A stretch of DNA of 64,000 nucleotides, taken from assembly GCA_013376735.1 (NCBI GenBank), contig VINJ01000001.1:3038001-3102000 (forward strand), in the 5' to 3' direction. Below, in pieces: positions 8,390 to 19,808 of this stretch. The notes beneath the pieces were generated by a model. It was given only the letters and a program-made list of their open reading frames with translations. It was not told the origin of the DNA and did not search any database. This DNA is from a bacterium Scap17 (lineage in GTDB: Bacteria > Pseudomonadota > Gammaproteobacteria > Pseudomonadales > Halomonadaceae). Position numbers and translations under genes: made by a program. Numbering within the stretch: position 1 is the first letter of the stretch; the number at the start of each line of letters is the position of its first letter.

Positions 8390-9652
8390 TCAGGCGTAGA
8401 CCGGCAGACGTGCACAGACGGCGGAGACCTTGGCCTGCACCTCGGCTTCGGCAGCGGCGGAATCGCCAGCGACCATCGCATCGAGGATGTCGCAGATCCA
8501 GCCGGCCAGTTCCAGACACTCCTGCTCCTGGAAGCCACGCGTGGTGACGGCCGGGGTACCGATACGCAGACCGGAAGTGACGAACGGCGACTGCGGGTCA
8601 CCCGGTACGGCGTTCTTGTTGACGGTGATGTGGGCACGGCCCAGCGCCGCGTCAGCGTCCTTGCCGGTCAGGCCCTGCTTGACCAGAGACAGCAGGAACA
8701 GGTGGTCTTCGGTGCCGCCGGAGACGACTTCGAAACCGCGCTCCAGGAACACGGACGCCATCGCCTTGGCGTTCTTGACCACTTGCTTCTGGTAAGCGGT
8801 GAAGGCCGGGTCCATCGCTTCCTTGAAGCAGACTGCCTTGGCCGCGATGACGTGCATCAGCGGGCCGCCCTGGCCACCCGGGAAGACAGCGGAGTTCAGC
8901 TTCTTCTCGATGTCGGCATTGCCTTCGGCAGACAGGATCAGGCCGCCACGCGGACCGCGCAGGGTCTTGTGCGTGGTGGTGGTGACGACGTGGGCGTGGG
9001 GCAGCGGGCTCGGGTAGACGCCAGCGGCGACCAGACCGGCCACGTGGGCCATGTCGACCAGCAGGTAGGCACCCACTTCGTCAGCGATCTTGCGGAACTC
9101 GGCCCAGTCGATGATCTGGGAGTAGGCGGAGAAGCCGGCGATGATCATCTTCGGCTTGTGCTCACGGGCCAGACGCGCGACTTCGGCGTAGTCGATCAGG
9201 CCGTTCTCGCCCAGACCGTACTGTACAGCGTTGTAGTGCTTGCCGGAGAAGTTCGGACGTGCACCGTGAGTCAGGTGCCCCCCCGCGTCCAGGCTCATGC
9301 CCAGAATGGTGTCGCCCGGCGAGACCAGCGCCTGGAAGACGGCACTGTTGGCCTGGGAACCGGCGTGCGGCTGAACGTTGGCGTAGGTAGCACCGAACAG
9401 TTCGCAGGCACGATCGATGGCCAGCTGCTCGACCTTGTCGACGAACTCGCAACCACCGTAGTAACGCTTGCCCGGGTAGCCTTCCGCGTACTTGTTGGTC
9501 AGCTGGGAGCCTTGCGCCTGGATGACGCGGGGGCTGGCGTAGTTCTCGGAGGCGATCAGCTCGATGTGAGCTTCCTGGCGAACGACTTCGTCGTCCATGG
9601 CGCTCAGGAGCGCATCATCGAAACCGGCAATCTGCATGTCACGGGTGAACAT
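8390..9652 (-). CDS. glyA: Serine hydroxymethyltransferase
   Basis: A 420-aa PLP enzyme interconverting serine and glycine with tetrahydrofolate, the main source of one-carbon units. The PLP-lysine motif [16 protein letters not shown] is near residue 225, and [12 protein letters not shown] and [12 protein letters not shown] are in the N-terminal part. The ATG at 9652 has a GCGAGGA-like ribosome site and gives the usual length; the ORF continues upstream without one. It is transcribed alone, with a clear terminator behind it. Confidence 0.97.
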   Translation of the reverse strand: MFTRDMQIAGFDDALLSAMDDEVVRQEAHIELIASENYASPRVIQAQGSQLTNKYAEGYPGKRYYGGCEFVDKVEQLAIDRACELFGATYANVQPHAGSQANSAVFQALVSPGDTILGMSLDAGGHLTHGARPNFSGKHYNAVQYGLGENGLIDYAEVARLAREHKPKMIIAGFSAYSQIIDWAEFRKIADEVGAYLLVDMAHVAGLVAAGVYPSPLPHAHVVTTTTHKTLRGPRGGLILSAEGNADIEKKLNSAVFPGGQGGPLMHVIAAKAVCFKEAMDPAFTAYQKQVVKNAKAMASVFLERGFEVVSGGTEDHLFLLSLVKQGLTGKDADAALGRAHITVNKNAVPGDPQSPFVTSGLRIGTPAVTTRGFQEQECLELAGWICDILDAMVAGDSAAAEAEVQAKVSAVCARLPVYA

Positions 9653-9735
9653 CGGGTGTCCTCGCCTGAAGGGTGATGACGACAGCGAATTCCGGCACGG
9701 CCGGCTCGCCATCTGGGGGTAAGATCAGGACCAGC

Positions 9736-9771
9736 ATGATACCTCAGCCAGCGGTCCGATTCACATGAATC
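9736..9771 (-). promoter_or_regulatory. Candidate glyA promoter with palindrome
   Basis: On the minus strand TATCAT (9736-9741) could serve as -10 and GTGAAT (9759-9764) as a weak -35, 17 bases apart. A perfect palindrome GATTCA-CA-TGAATC (9758-9771) covers that -35. It is not the MetR or PurR consensus as I know them, so the regulator is unassigned. Confidence 0.4.
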
Positions 9772-9884
9772 AGCATCATTGTTAACGCAAGACGGCCCCA
9801 TGACCGAGACAACGATCATGAGGCCGCAGGTTGACGTCGTCAGGCGTCATCATCCGGCGCAGCGATGACGAGGCCTGATGGCCC

Positions 9885-12618
9885 TTACTGCAGGGCGCGC
9901 AGCCCCGCCATCGGCGGCTGACGCCTAACGTCTCTCGACAGCCAGAAGCCCAGCCCGCCGATCAGCACGCCACCCGCCAGCGGCAGCAGCCCCCACAGCC
10001 ACGGATGCAGCACCACCGGCAGCCCCAGCCAGCCGGAATAGAGTCCGACCGCCGCGCCTTCGGCGAGCATCGCCGCCAGCAGCCCACTGAGCAGACCGAG
10101 CAACACGAACTCAGCGGCCTGCAGGCGGGCCAGCAGCCCCTGACCGGCGCCGAACACCTTGTACAGCGCGCCTTCGTGCTCACGTGCCGGACGACTGGCC
10201 ACCAGCGCCGCGTAGAGCACGCTGGCCCCCGCCAGCAGCACCAGCCCCAGAATCAGCTCCACCGCGCGCGATACCTGGGCGATCAGCTCCTGCACGCGGG
10301 TCAGGATGGCGTCGATATTGATCAACGACACGCTGGGATAGTCACGCACCAGTGGCGCCAGCTTGCGCTCGTCCTCGAGATGAAACGCCGTCATGTAGCT
10401 GTGAGCGAAGCTCTCGAGCGCACCGGGCGGGAAGATGACGTAGAAGTTGGGCAGGAAGCTGTCCCAGTCGACATGGCGCAGATTGACCACCTGCGCCTTG
10501 ACGGTCTCGCTGCCGATGGTGAACGACAGGCTGTCACCGATGACCAGCCCCATGCGCTCGGCAAGCTCTTCCTCCATCGACACCGGCACGCCCTGCGCGG
10601 CGGCGAGGCGGCGGCGCGTCTCGCTGTCTGCCTCGGCGAAATCACTGATCGGCACCCACTCGCCCGCCAACAGGCGGTTGTGGTCCGGCAGATCACGATG
10701 CCAGGTCAGGTTCAGCTCACGCTGCGGGACGCCCTGCTGCTCGCCGTCCCCCTCGTCGCTGCGTCCTTCCTGCATGCCGCCTGCCGCCGGCTGATCCGAC
10801 TGGGCCGACGTATTGCTGCCAGCAGCCTGGAGTCCCTGCTGGGTGCGTCCCAGCAGGGACTCGCCCTTGAGCGCCGTGATGCGTCCACGCACCATCGGGT
10901 AGAGCTCGCTCTGGCTGTCGCCGGCCTGCTCATCCACCATCGCGGTCAGCTGCTCGCCGAAGGCCTGCTGCTCTCCGGGCTGGATATTGATCGCGAAGTG
11001 ATTGGGCGCATCGGTCGGAATCTGCGCCTGCCAGCGGGTGATCAGATCACCGCGTACCAGCGCGATCAACGCCATCGCCGCGAAGGTCACGGCAAAGGCC
11101 ACCAGCTGACCGAGGCTGGCACCGCGCCGCCTGGCCAGCATGCCGCCGGCGAGGCGAATCGGCCGGCTCCAGCCGCCCTGACCGCGCATGCGTGCCACCA
11201 CCTTGAGCATCAGCGACAGCAGCAGCTGCCCCACCACCATCAAGAGCCCCAGCGCGATGATGCCACCAACCAGCAGGCCGGCCGCCAGCATGAGGTCACC
11301 CGAGTAGAGCCACATCAGGGCGCCAAACACCAGACTGGCGATCGCCACCACCACCCACGCCGAGGCAGGCAGCGGGGCCAGTTCGCGCCGCAGCACCTTG
11401 AGTGCGCTGACCTGACGCAGGCGCAGCAGCATCGGGCCGGCAAAGCCGACCAGCACCGCCAGCGCCGTCAGAATTCCCAATGCCAGCGGCAGCGGCCCCG
11501 GTGCGGGCAGCTCCAGCGGCAGGAAGCGCTCCAGCAGCGCCACCAGTCCCATCTGGCCCAACAGGCCCAGCACCGCACCCCCGGTACTCGCCAGCAGGGC
11601 CAACCAGCCGAGCTGGGCCGCGAACAGCCGTGACAGTTGACGCTGAGAGGCGCCGAAGCAGCGCCACAGCGCGGCGCTATCCAGGTGGCGCTCCACATAA
11701 CGGCGCGTCGACATCGCCACCGCGACCCCGGCCAGCAGCACCGCCACCAGCCCGGCCAGACTCAGGTACTTGTCGGCACGCTCCAGAGAGCGCCCGAGAC
11801 GCGGGCGGTCTTTGCGCACGTCCTTGAGACGCACCTCGGCGTTGTCGGCACTCGCCAGCAGCGGCGCGATGGCATCACGTGCCTGCTGCACCGCCGTCGG
11901 ATCGCCCGCCGCCAACAGGCGATATTCCATCCGCGAGCCGGGCTGGATCAGACCGGTGGCGTCGAGATCTTGCATGTTGAACATCAGGCGCGGGCTGAAC
12001 TCGGAAAAGCCACCCTGCTGATCAGGCTCACGCGTGATCAGGCCACTGATGGTGAGCTGCTTGCGTCCGACCGTCAGGGTATCGCCGACCTCGGCCGACA
12101 GCGCCATGGCCAGGCGCGGCACGATCCACGCCTCGCCCGGCGGCGGGATCTCCGCGCGCGAGCTGGTACCTGGCGCCTGAGCCTCCTCGTCCGTGGCGTC
12201 CGACTCCAGCTCCACCCGGCCGGCAAGCGGATAGCCCGGCGACACCGCCTTGAGACTCGACAGCACGAAGCTGTCGCCGTGGGAGGCCATCGAGACCATG
12301 CCCAGCTGCGGCGACATCTCAAGCCCCGCCGCGCGGAAGGCCTCGGCGAAGCGCGGATCGAGCGGGTTGCTGGACTCCAGTACCAGGTCCCCGCCGAGCA
12401 GCTGACTCGCCTGGCGATTGAGTCCACGGTCGAGACGATCCAGGAAGAAGCCGATCATGGTGGTCGCGGCGACCGCCAGCATCAGTGCCAGAAAGAGGGC
12501 ACGCACATCACTGGCGCGCAGGTCACGCAGCAGGCCACGCAGCGCCAGCGGCAGGCGCGCCCCACGCGGGCGCTGCGCATTGGCGGAAGATGTCGCCGCG
12601 CGGTCAGACACCCGGGAC

Positions 12619-12626
<8 letters not shown>
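9885..12626 (-). CDS. ybbP: ABC transporter permease, YbbP/FtsX family
   Basis: A 913-aa inner-membrane protein with an N-terminal transmembrane helix (about 35-55), a large periplasmic domain, a central group of FtsX-type helices (about 285-480), a second periplasmic domain, and four C-terminal helices (about 790-900). This double FtsX layout is that of YbbP, the permease of the YbbA-YbbP system next to tesA in many gammaproteobacteria, thought to act on lipoproteins or toxic lipids rather than importing a solute. A low-complexity Gln/Ser/Gly stretch (about residues 600-640) sits in the second periplasmic domain. The start at 12626 has AAGGAGG upstream and overlaps the ybbA stop by 8 bases. 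Confidence 0.9.
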
Positions 12627-13422
<796 letters not shown>

Positions 13423-13514
13423 CGTGTCTGCTCGCTTATGGTAGAGAACGGGGTGGGCACGAACTCCAGACCCCGAAACGGGTATGAATAGTGTGCAGAT
13501 GATGGAGATGATGA

Positions 13515-14255
13515 ATGCAGAAATGGCTAGTGAATCGCCGTGACACCCAGTGCCTGGCGAGCGGTGGCAGAGCCCTCGGCACGCCGGGACTCAAGCGGCT
13601 GCGCAATGCCCTCGCCAGTACGGCACTGAGCTTCGTGGCCGTGCTGACACCTCAGATGGCGCTGGCCGACGCGCCGGCCCCGTGGCTGGTGGTCGGTGAC
13701 TCCATCTCGGCCGGCTACGGCATCGACAGCAGCCAGGGCTGGGTCGCACTGCTCGACGAGCGCCTCGAGGACCGCCTGGGCAACGATGCGCCTGAGGTCA
13801 TCAATGCCAGCATCAGCGGCGACACGACCGAAGGCGGCCTCAATCGTCTGCCGGCACTGCTCGAACGGCACGACCCTGCACTGGTGATGATCGAACTTGG
13901 CGGCAACGACGGCCTGCGTGGCCTGCCACCCGCCCGCATGCAGGCCAATCTGGCCAGCATGATCGAGGCTGTGGAAGACGCCGATGCCCAGCCCGTGCTG
14001 CTCGGCATCGAGATTCCACCCAATTACGGCCCGGCCTACACCGATGCCTTCCGTCAGGTCTACCGGGATCTGGCCGACGAATATTCCGTGCCGCTGGTGC
14101 CCTTCATCCTCGAAGGCATCGCCACGGCCCCGGCCAGCGAGAAACTGATGCAGCAGGACCGCATCCACCCCACCGCCAAGGCACAACCGCAGCTGCTCGA
14201 CACCATCTGGCCGACACTCGCGCCACTGGCGCAACACGCGACGTCAGCGGAGTGA
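13515..14255 (+). CDS. tesA: Periplasmic acyl-CoA thioesterase I / lysophospholipase L1 (SGNH hydrolase)
   Basis: A 246-aa GDSL/SGNH hydrolase that cleaves thioesters and lysophospholipids in the periplasm. Block I is VVGDSISAGYG with the catalytic serine (about residue 62), block III is ELGGNDGLRG, and block V is DRIHPTAKAQ with the catalytic Asp and His. The signal region is long (about 50 residues) and ends at MALADAP. The first 20 residues before the hydrophobic core are unusually long, so an internal start is possible. Divergent from ybbAP. Confidence 0.93.
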   Translation: MQKWLVNRRDTQCLASGGRALGTPGLKRLRNALASTALSFVAVLTPQMALADAPAPWLVVGDSISAGYGIDSSQGWVALLDERLEDRLGNDAPEVINASISGDTTEGGLNRLPALLERHDPALVMIELGGNDGLRGLPPARMQANLASMIEAVEDADAQPVLLGIEIPPNYGPAYTDAFRQVYRDLADEYSVPLVPFILEGIATAPASEKLMQQDRIHPTAKAQPQLLDTIWPTLAPLAQHATSAE

Positions 14256-14438
14256 TCAATATCAGGCACGGCGCATGTCACGCCAGCTTGCATGCGCCTA
14301 CCTTGCCGCGAGATGACAATCCGCGCCTGCCTGATCAGTGCCTGTCAGGCAGGCCATCTGGGCCATGAGACCTTGCAGCGCTGACGTCATCAGCCCGAGT
14401 CGTCGGGGCCAGGCCCCATCCTCACAGGGAATACTGCC

Positions 14439-15374
14439 ATGAGTAAATCCAACAACAGGAAGGCGGATGCCGGCAAGGCGCATTCGAAGGCCAAGGATGC
14501 CAAGAGCAAGGATGCCAAGCGCAAGGACGCCAAGGGCAAGGCCGGCAAGAAGCACGCCACTAGCGATGCCCCGCGCATGACGCTGGGGCCGGTCTCCAGT
14601 GACGCCTACCCCTACGACGAGCGCCTAAAGCGCAAGGTCTATGAGGCCGAGAAGCGCGCGCTGCAGATCGAGCTGCTCAAGGTGCAGCATTGGCTGCGTG
14701 ACAGTGGCGGACGTCTGGCCATCGTCTTCGAGGGGCGTGACGCCGCCGGCAAGGGCGGCACCATCAAGCGCTTCATGGAGTATCTGAATCCGCGTTTCGC
14801 GCGCATCGTCGCCCTCGACAAGCCCAACGAGACGGAAAAGGGCCAGTGGTATTTCCAGCGCTACGTCTCGCGCTTTCCCACCAGTGGCGAAATCGTGCTG
14901 TTCGATCGCAGCTGGTACAACCGCGCGGGTGTCGAGGCGGTGATGGGTTTCGCCACGCCGGAGGAAGTCGAACGCTTCCTGGTTCAGGTGCCCCAGCAGG
15001 AGCGTCTGTGGGTCGAGGATGGCCTGCACCTGGTCAAGCTGTACTTCTCGGTGTCCCGCGAGGAGCAATCGATCCGCTTCGCCAAGCGCGCCGCCGACCC
15101 GCTGACCCACTGGAAGCTGTCACCGATGGACGCCGTGGCGCAGGAGAAATGGGATGAGTACACCGATGCCGCCGAGGCCATGTTCGCGCGCACGCACAGC
15201 GATCATGCGCCCTGGACGCTGATCCGCTCCGACGACAAGCGCAGGGCCCGTATCGGCGCGCTGCGTCATGTGCTCAGTCAGCTCGACTACCCCGGCAAGG
15301 ACAAGAAGATGATCGGCACCCCGGACCCGCTGATCGTGGTGGATGCCGATCGCCTCATCCTGCCCGACGACTGA
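14439..15374 (+). CDS. ppk2: Polyphosphate kinase 2 (PPK2 family)
   Basis: A 311-aa kinase that uses polyphosphate to phosphorylate nucleotides. The Walker A-like loop GRDAAGKGG lies near residue 98, and DRSWYNRAGVE near 155 is the conserved Walker B/lid region; these and the single-domain length fit PPK2 class I, typically nucleoside diphosphate kinases. The first 45 residues are extremely rich in Lys, Ala and Asp, with several KDAK repeats, a disordered tail not part of the fold. It is convergent with the EamA gene, with 39 bp between stops and no obvious terminator. Confidence 0.93.
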   Translation: MSKSNNRKADAGKAHSKAKDAKSKDAKRKDAKGKAGKKHATSDAPRMTLGPVSSDAYPYDERLKRKVYEAEKRALQIELLKVQHWLRDSGGRLAIVFEGRDAAGKGGTIKRFMEYLNPRFARIVALDKPNETEKGQWYFQRYVSRFPTSGEIVLFDRSWYNRAGVEAVMGFATPEEVERFLVQVPQQERLWVEDGLHLVKLYFSVSREEQSIRFAKRAADPLTHWKLSPMDAVAQEKWDEYTDAAEAMFARTHSDHAPWTLIRSDDKRRARIGALRHVLSQLDYPGKDKKMIGTPDPLIVVDADRLILPDD

Positions 15375-15413
15375 CGATCGAGTGACGGGCGGTGCACTGA
15401 CGGCGCAGCTCGC

Positions 15414-16334
15414 TCAGGTCGACCGTGACAGCTCCGCCGGTGCCTTCTGTAGCTGCTGCAGACCGAGTCCGGCCAGAATCAGCACCAGCCCTGCCAGCGT
15501 CGAGGTCAGAATCGGCTCGCCGACGATGAAGTGCAGCAGCGTCAAGGAGATGGGCGGCGACAGGAAGATCAGATTGGAGACCTTGGCGGTGCGCGATACC
15601 TTGTGCACCGCCAGCTGCCAGAGCACGAAGGCGATACCCATCTCGCACAGGCCGACATAGATGCCCGCCGTCAGCGCCTGGGGGTTGGCGCCTGCGCCGA
15701 TGAAGCTGCCGAAGCCCGGCCCGAAGGCCACCAGCAGCGTCAGCACCGGCAAGGCGATGCTGAAGTTCTGCCACTGGGCGACCAGCGGCGCGCGCGAGTC
15801 ACGCGCATTGAGCAACCAGTAGAGCGCCCATAGCAGGGTCGAGCCCAGCGCCAGCCCGACGCCCAGCGGGTCGGCGAAGGCGACATCGAATATCTCGCCA
15901 CGCGTGGCGATGGTCCACACACCGGCGTAGGCGATCAGCCCCGCCGCGACGTCGATGCGCGTCAGGCGCTGCGCGAGAATCGGTACGGCAAGAAAGGCCA
16001 TCGCCAGCGCCCAGGTGTAATTGAGCGCCATCGCCTCCTGGCCCGGCAGTCGCGCGTAGGCGCCGAACAGCACCAGATAGTAGCCGACCGGATTCATCAG
16101 CCCGGCCCAGAGTGCCGTGCGCCAACCGCCCCGCCAACCGGTGGTGAGCGCTTCGCGCAGCTTGCCCTGACGCCACATCAGCACGCCGATCAACAGCCAC
16201 GACACCAGTGCTGCCAGCCATACCAGCTCCAGCGGCGACATCTGCGCAAGTGCCAGCTTGAAGGCGGTCGCCACCGTCGACCACAGGGCCACGGCTCCCA
16301 GACCGTAGAGCATGGCTTCCCTATCCTGACTCAT
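15414..16334 (-). CDS. EamA/DMT-family membrane exporter
   Basis: A 306-aa protein with ten hydrophobic helices arranged as two EamA repeats (about residues 10-140 and 155-290), typical of drug/metabolite transporters that export amino acids or other small metabolites. The start at 16334 follows GAGGAAGG; the much longer upstream ORF is low-probability coding. Substrate cannot be inferred. It is divergent from the zntB gene across 144 bp. Confidence 0.88.
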   Translation of the reverse strand: MSQDREAMLYGLGAVALWSTVATAFKLALAQMSPLELVWLAALVSWLLIGVLMWRQGKLREALTTGWRGGWRTALWAGLMNPVGYYLVLFGAYARLPGQEAMALNYTWALAMAFLAVPILAQRLTRIDVAAGLIAYAGVWTIATRGEIFDVAFADPLGVGLALGSTLLWALYWLLNARDSRAPLVAQWQNFSIALPVLTLLVAFGPGFGSFIGAGANPQALTAGIYVGLCEMGIAFVLWQLAVHKVSRTAKVSNLIFLSPPISLTLLHFIVGEPILTSTLAGLVLILAGLGLQQLQKAPAELSRST

Positions 16335-16478
16335 GGCATCCTTCCTCGCATTTCGGGTATCGCCTTCCTGGCGATGAGTGGCATGGCGATGGCAGCGATA
16401 CTGCCCACGGCCTGACATTCGAGCATCGCGTGCCCTGCCCGCTGCTGCAAGCCGCGCCACCAAAAAGGAATTTCGTGA

Positions 16479-17504
16479 ATGAGTGATGCCACCGATACGC
16501 AAGCCGCGCCGACACCTGCGCCCCCGGCGGGAGATGACTCGGCCACGGCACTGGTCAGCGCCTATCGCCTGGATGGCAAGGGCGGCGCCAGCCTGCTCGA
16601 TGATGACAGCCTGCGCGAGCAATGGCAGGACCCCGACGCGCTGATCTGGATGCACCTCGATTACACCCGCGGCGACGTCAATGACTACCTGGACGACCTT
16701 GCCCAGCTGGATGAGCCAAGCATCGAGGCCCTGACTGAGCTGGACACCCGCCCGCGCGTGGCGCGCTTCGGCGGCGGCATGGTCACCACGCTGCGCGGTA
16801 TCAATCTCAATCCCGGCGCCGCGCCGGAAGACCTGCTGTCACTGCGCCTGTGGATGAGCCCGACCCGCCTGATCACCCTGCGCCGTCGGCCGTTCCAGTC
16901 GATCACTCAGGTGCGTGAGCAACTGGAAGTCGGCCAGGGCGCGGAAAGCATTTCCTGGCTGCTGGCGATGCTCAGCGATGCGCTGGTCGATCGCGTGGCG
17001 GAGCTCAGCCATCGCCTCGATGAGCAGCTCGCCAACCTCGAGGAAGACCAGCTCAATGATGTCGAGATCGACCCCGATGACATTACCCGCCTGCGGCGCC
17101 CCCTGATCACTCTGCGACGCTTCATGGGGCCGCAGCGCGACTGTCTGGCACAACTCTCCCAAGGGCCATTGTGGATCGATGAGCAGGCGCGTCTGGACCT
17201 GCGCGAGATCGCCAATCAGCTGTCGCGCTACGTGGAGGATTTTCAGGCCATGCAGGAGCGCGCGCTGATCATCCATGAACAGCGCATGAGTGAGCACAAC
17301 GAGCAGCTCAACCAGCGCATGTATCTATTGTCGGTGATCACCGCCGTTTTCCTGCCGCTGGGCTTTCTCACCGGGCTGCTGGGGGTCAACGTCGGTGGCA
17401 TACCGGGCAGCGACAGCCAGTGGGGCTTCGCTGCCTTCGTCGGCATCACGCTGGGCGTGGTGGCGATGCAGCTGTGGCTGCTCAAGCGCAAGAAATGGTG
17501 GTGA
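16479..17504 (+). CDS. zntB: Zinc transporter ZntB (CorA family)
   Basis: A 341-aa CorA-superfamily protein: a soluble N-terminal funnel domain rich in acidic residues and coiled coil (about 30-270), then two transmembrane helices at the C-terminus (about 278-300 and 312-332). The loop between the helices carries GVN in place of the GMN motif of CorA, which is the usual difference in ZntB. ZntB of enterobacteria moves zinc. The last residues are the basic KRKKWW tail, also usual. A Pro-rich 25-aa N-terminus precedes the domain. Confidence 0.88.
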   Translation: MSDATDTQAAPTPAPPAGDDSATALVSAYRLDGKGGASLLDDDSLREQWQDPDALIWMHLDYTRGDVNDYLDDLAQLDEPSIEALTELDTRPRVARFGGGMVTTLRGINLNPGAAPEDLLSLRLWMSPTRLITLRRRPFQSITQVREQLEVGQGAESISWLLAMLSDALVDRVAELSHRLDEQLANLEEDQLNDVEIDPDDITRLRRPLITLRRFMGPQRDCLAQLSQGPLWIDEQARLDLREIANQLSRYVEDFQAMQERALIIHEQRMSEHNEQLNQRMYLLSVITAVFLPLGFLTGLLGVNVGGIPGSDSQWGFAAFVGITLGVVAMQLWLLKRKKWW

Positions 17505-17543
17505 GCGCACCCATGGCGTAGCGGAGCTGCTGGAAAACCCTGC

Positions 17544-17867
17544 TTACTGGCCCTGCTCACGACTGGCGCGGTCGATGTGGCCCAGATCGCGCTCTGGGTC
17601 GAGCACATCTCGCACGCGCTGCTTGAGATCACGACTGTCGGGGAAGCCGCCGTCGCGCTTGCGCTCCCAAAGTACCAGCCACTCCGAATCAGGAGTGGCC
17701 TGGCACAGCACCTCGAAATGGCCGCCGTGACTCGGCGCCAAGGCCACCTCACCGAGGTCTTCCCCGAAGGTGGACAGCAGTTCCTGTGCATACCAGGCCG
17801 CTCGCAACAGCCAGTTGCAGCCGGTGCAGTAGTGAATCCGGACTTTCAGCGTGGATGCCTGATCCAT
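17544..17867 (-). CDS. SelT/SelW/SelH (Rdx) family protein, cysteine form
   Basis: A 107-aa protein with the redox motif CTGC (in RIHYCTGCNWLLRA) near the N-terminus and the family's C-terminal WERKRDGGFPD. These are thioredoxin-fold proteins whose eukaryotic relatives contain selenocysteine; here both positions are cysteine. Function in bacteria is unknown, presumably redox. Start at 17867 is the ATG immediately before the domain. Convergent with zntB, divergent from the MFS gene. Confidence 0.88.
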   Translation of the reverse strand: MDQASTLKVRIHYCTGCNWLLRAAWYAQELLSTFGEDLGEVALAPSHGGHFEVLCQATPDSEWLVLWERKRDGGFPDSRDLKQRVRDVLDPERDLGHIDRASREQGQ

Positions 17868-18089
17868 GGTGGTGCCTGCTCCAATCAATGATGTAATGAT
17901 CACTTCACTGCACTGTCGCGCAATGGTCAACACCATAAAGCTACACACAAACTTTACATAAACTATACTCGGCGCAGTCATTCCTTCAGTTGAGGTCGCA
18001 CTGCGATCGATCCTTCTTCAACCGGCAGTACGGACGTGATCTGCATCACGACTTCCCGTACACGACGCCGATAGCGGAGCCCTGGCCAC

Positions 18090-19529
18090 ATGTCACCCCT
18101 GCCTTCCTCTACCGAGGCCTCCTCACCGACAGACGCTCAAGACCGCGAGACTGAGCGGGAGTCTGCAGACAAAGCCCACGAGAGGCCGTCGGGCAGCGGA
18201 CAGAGTCGCTTCTTCGAGCGCATGACCGGCGATGAAGATTCGCGCATGTGCAAGGACATCTCCGAGGATGCCTGTCACCAGCAGCCCGGCAACTTCTGGC
18301 GTCACCTGCTGGCCTCGCTGGGCACCAAGCTTGCCGACGAGATGGCCAGTGCACGACTGGTATTGCCGTGGCTATTGGGGTTGATCGGGGCGCCGGTGTG
18401 GATGGTGGGACTGCTGGTGCCGATTCGCGAGGCCGGCGCCCTGCTGCCTCAACTGCTGGTGGCAGGCTTCATTCGCCCACTGCCGCAACGCAAGTGGGTG
18501 TGGGTCGCCGGGGCCTCCACCCAGGCCTTGATGGCGCTGGGGCTGATGATGATCAGCCTGCTGGCCGAGGGCAACTTCACCACGCGTCACGGACTCGATG
18601 GCACACTCGCGGGCAGCCTGGTTCTGCTCCTGTTGATCCTGCTGTCGCTCGGGCGCGGAGTGGCTTCCATTGCTACCAAGGATGTGCTGGGCAAGACCAT
18701 CGCCAAGCAGCGCCGTGGGCGCCTGATGGGCTGGAGTGGCAGTGTGGCGGGGGCGATGACCCTGCTGGCCGGCGTCGCCTTGATGCTGCTGGGCGAGCAG
18801 CCCGGGCAGCAGGTGCTGGCGATACTGATGGCTATCGCGGCGCTGGGCTGGACACTCAATGCCCTGTGCGCCGCCATGATCCGTGAGGACAGCGGTGCCA
18901 CCAGCGGCGGCGCCAATGCCTGGGAGACGGTGCGCGACGGGGTCATCCAGCTCAAGCATGACGTCGCCTTTCGCAACTTCAATCTGGCACGCGCCCTGCT
19001 GCTCTCAAGCGCCCTGGCACTGCCCTATATTGCCTTGCTCGGCCAGCAGCAGAGCGGTGAGAGTCTGGGCGGCCTGGGCGCGCTGGTGGTGGTATCAGGA
19101 CTGGCCGGGATGCTGGCCAGTCCCATCTGGGGCAGGCTGGCCGACACCTCCAGCCGCCGCGTAATGCGCAACGCAGGGGCCGGCGCCGCTGTCTGCTGCG
19201 CCCTGGCCGGCAGCATGGCCTGGTGGCCGCAGGCGCTGGCCGACAGCATCTGGAGCTACGCGCTGGTCTACGGGCTGCTGGTGATCGCCCACGCCGGTAT
19301 CCGCCTGGGACGCAAGACCTACGTGGTCGATCTCGCCACCTCTGACAATCGCGCCCTCTACGTCGCACTCTCCAACACCCTGACCGGCGTGCTGATGCTG
19401 GTACTGGGGTTGTTGATCGGCGGGCTCGCCCAGTGGCTGGGCAGTGAATGGTTGCTGATGATTCTGGCGGTCGTCGCGGCCTGTGCCGCGCTTTGCGCGC
19501 AGCGCCTGCCGGAAGTGGAGGACGACTGA
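18090..19529 (+). CDS. MFS transporter
   Basis: A 479-aa major facilitator protein with about 12 transmembrane helices from residue 85 onward. The first 75 residues are a hydrophilic, Ser/Glu-rich extension with a Cys-containing segment (MCKDISEDACHQQP) just before the first helix. A 17-residue acidic loop ends the protein. No substrate signature is recognisable. The upstream gap shares a promoter region (17868-18089) with the SelW-like gene; it is AT-rich around 17935-17970. Confidence 0.85.
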   Translation: MSPLPSSTEASSPTDAQDRETERESADKAHERPSGSGQSRFFERMTGDEDSRMCKDISEDACHQQPGNFWRHLLASLGTKLADEMASARLVLPWLLGLIGAPVWMVGLLVPIREAGALLPQLLVAGFIRPLPQRKWVWVAGASTQALMALGLMMISLLAEGNFTTRHGLDGTLAGSLVLLLLILLSLGRGVASIATKDVLGKTIAKQRRGRLMGWSGSVAGAMTLLAGVALMLLGEQPGQQVLAILMAIAALGWTLNALCAAMIREDSGATSGGANAWETVRDGVIQLKHDVAFRNFNLARALLLSSALALPYIALLGQQQSGESLGGLGALVVVSGLAGMLASPIWGRLADTSSRRVMRNAGAGAAVCCALAGSMAWWPQALADSIWSYALVYGLLVIAHAGIRLGRKTYVVDLATSDNRALYVALSNTLTGVLMLVLGLLIGGLAQWLGSEWLLMILAVVAACAALCAQRLPEVEDD

Positions 19530-19621
19530 GCATCCGGGGCGGGCGTGACGGCTCCCCTGCTACCCCTTTTACCTCTTTACCCCTCTCTCCCCCTTATGTA
19601 TCTGATCGACTCTCACGCTGA

Positions 19622-19648
19622 CAGGGCCTGACAACGATGTCGGGCCCT
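19622..19648 (+). terminator. Imperfect hairpin after the MFS gene
   Basis: CAGGGCC-T-GAC pairs with GTC-G-GGCCCTG around a 6-base loop, about 90 bp after the stop, without a T-run. Confidence 0.45.
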
Positions 19649-19808
19649 GCCACATTAGCGGCTGCGATTGCATAAGCCGCGTCTCCCCGCCATAGTGAAA
19701 CCGATCATGGTGCTGGAATGTCCGGGCACACGGACAGGCACCCTACTACCCGTACTCTCGGGCTCGGTCTTCAGGACCGGGTTCTCAAGCCGCAAGGATC
19801 AGAGTCAG

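Noticed and set aside
9653-9735. Glycine riboswitch upstream of glyA
   Set aside because: No paired glycine-aptamer core or terminator could be recognised in the short leader.
10005-11633. 542-codon plus-strand frame inside ybbP
   Set aside because: Antisense to the FtsX-type permease; composition (His/Gln/Arg-rich) is typical of a shadow frame in GC-rich DNA.
17544-17867. Selenoprotein
   Set aside because: The redox motif is CTGC with two cysteines; there is no in-frame TGA at that position, so no selenocysteine is needed.
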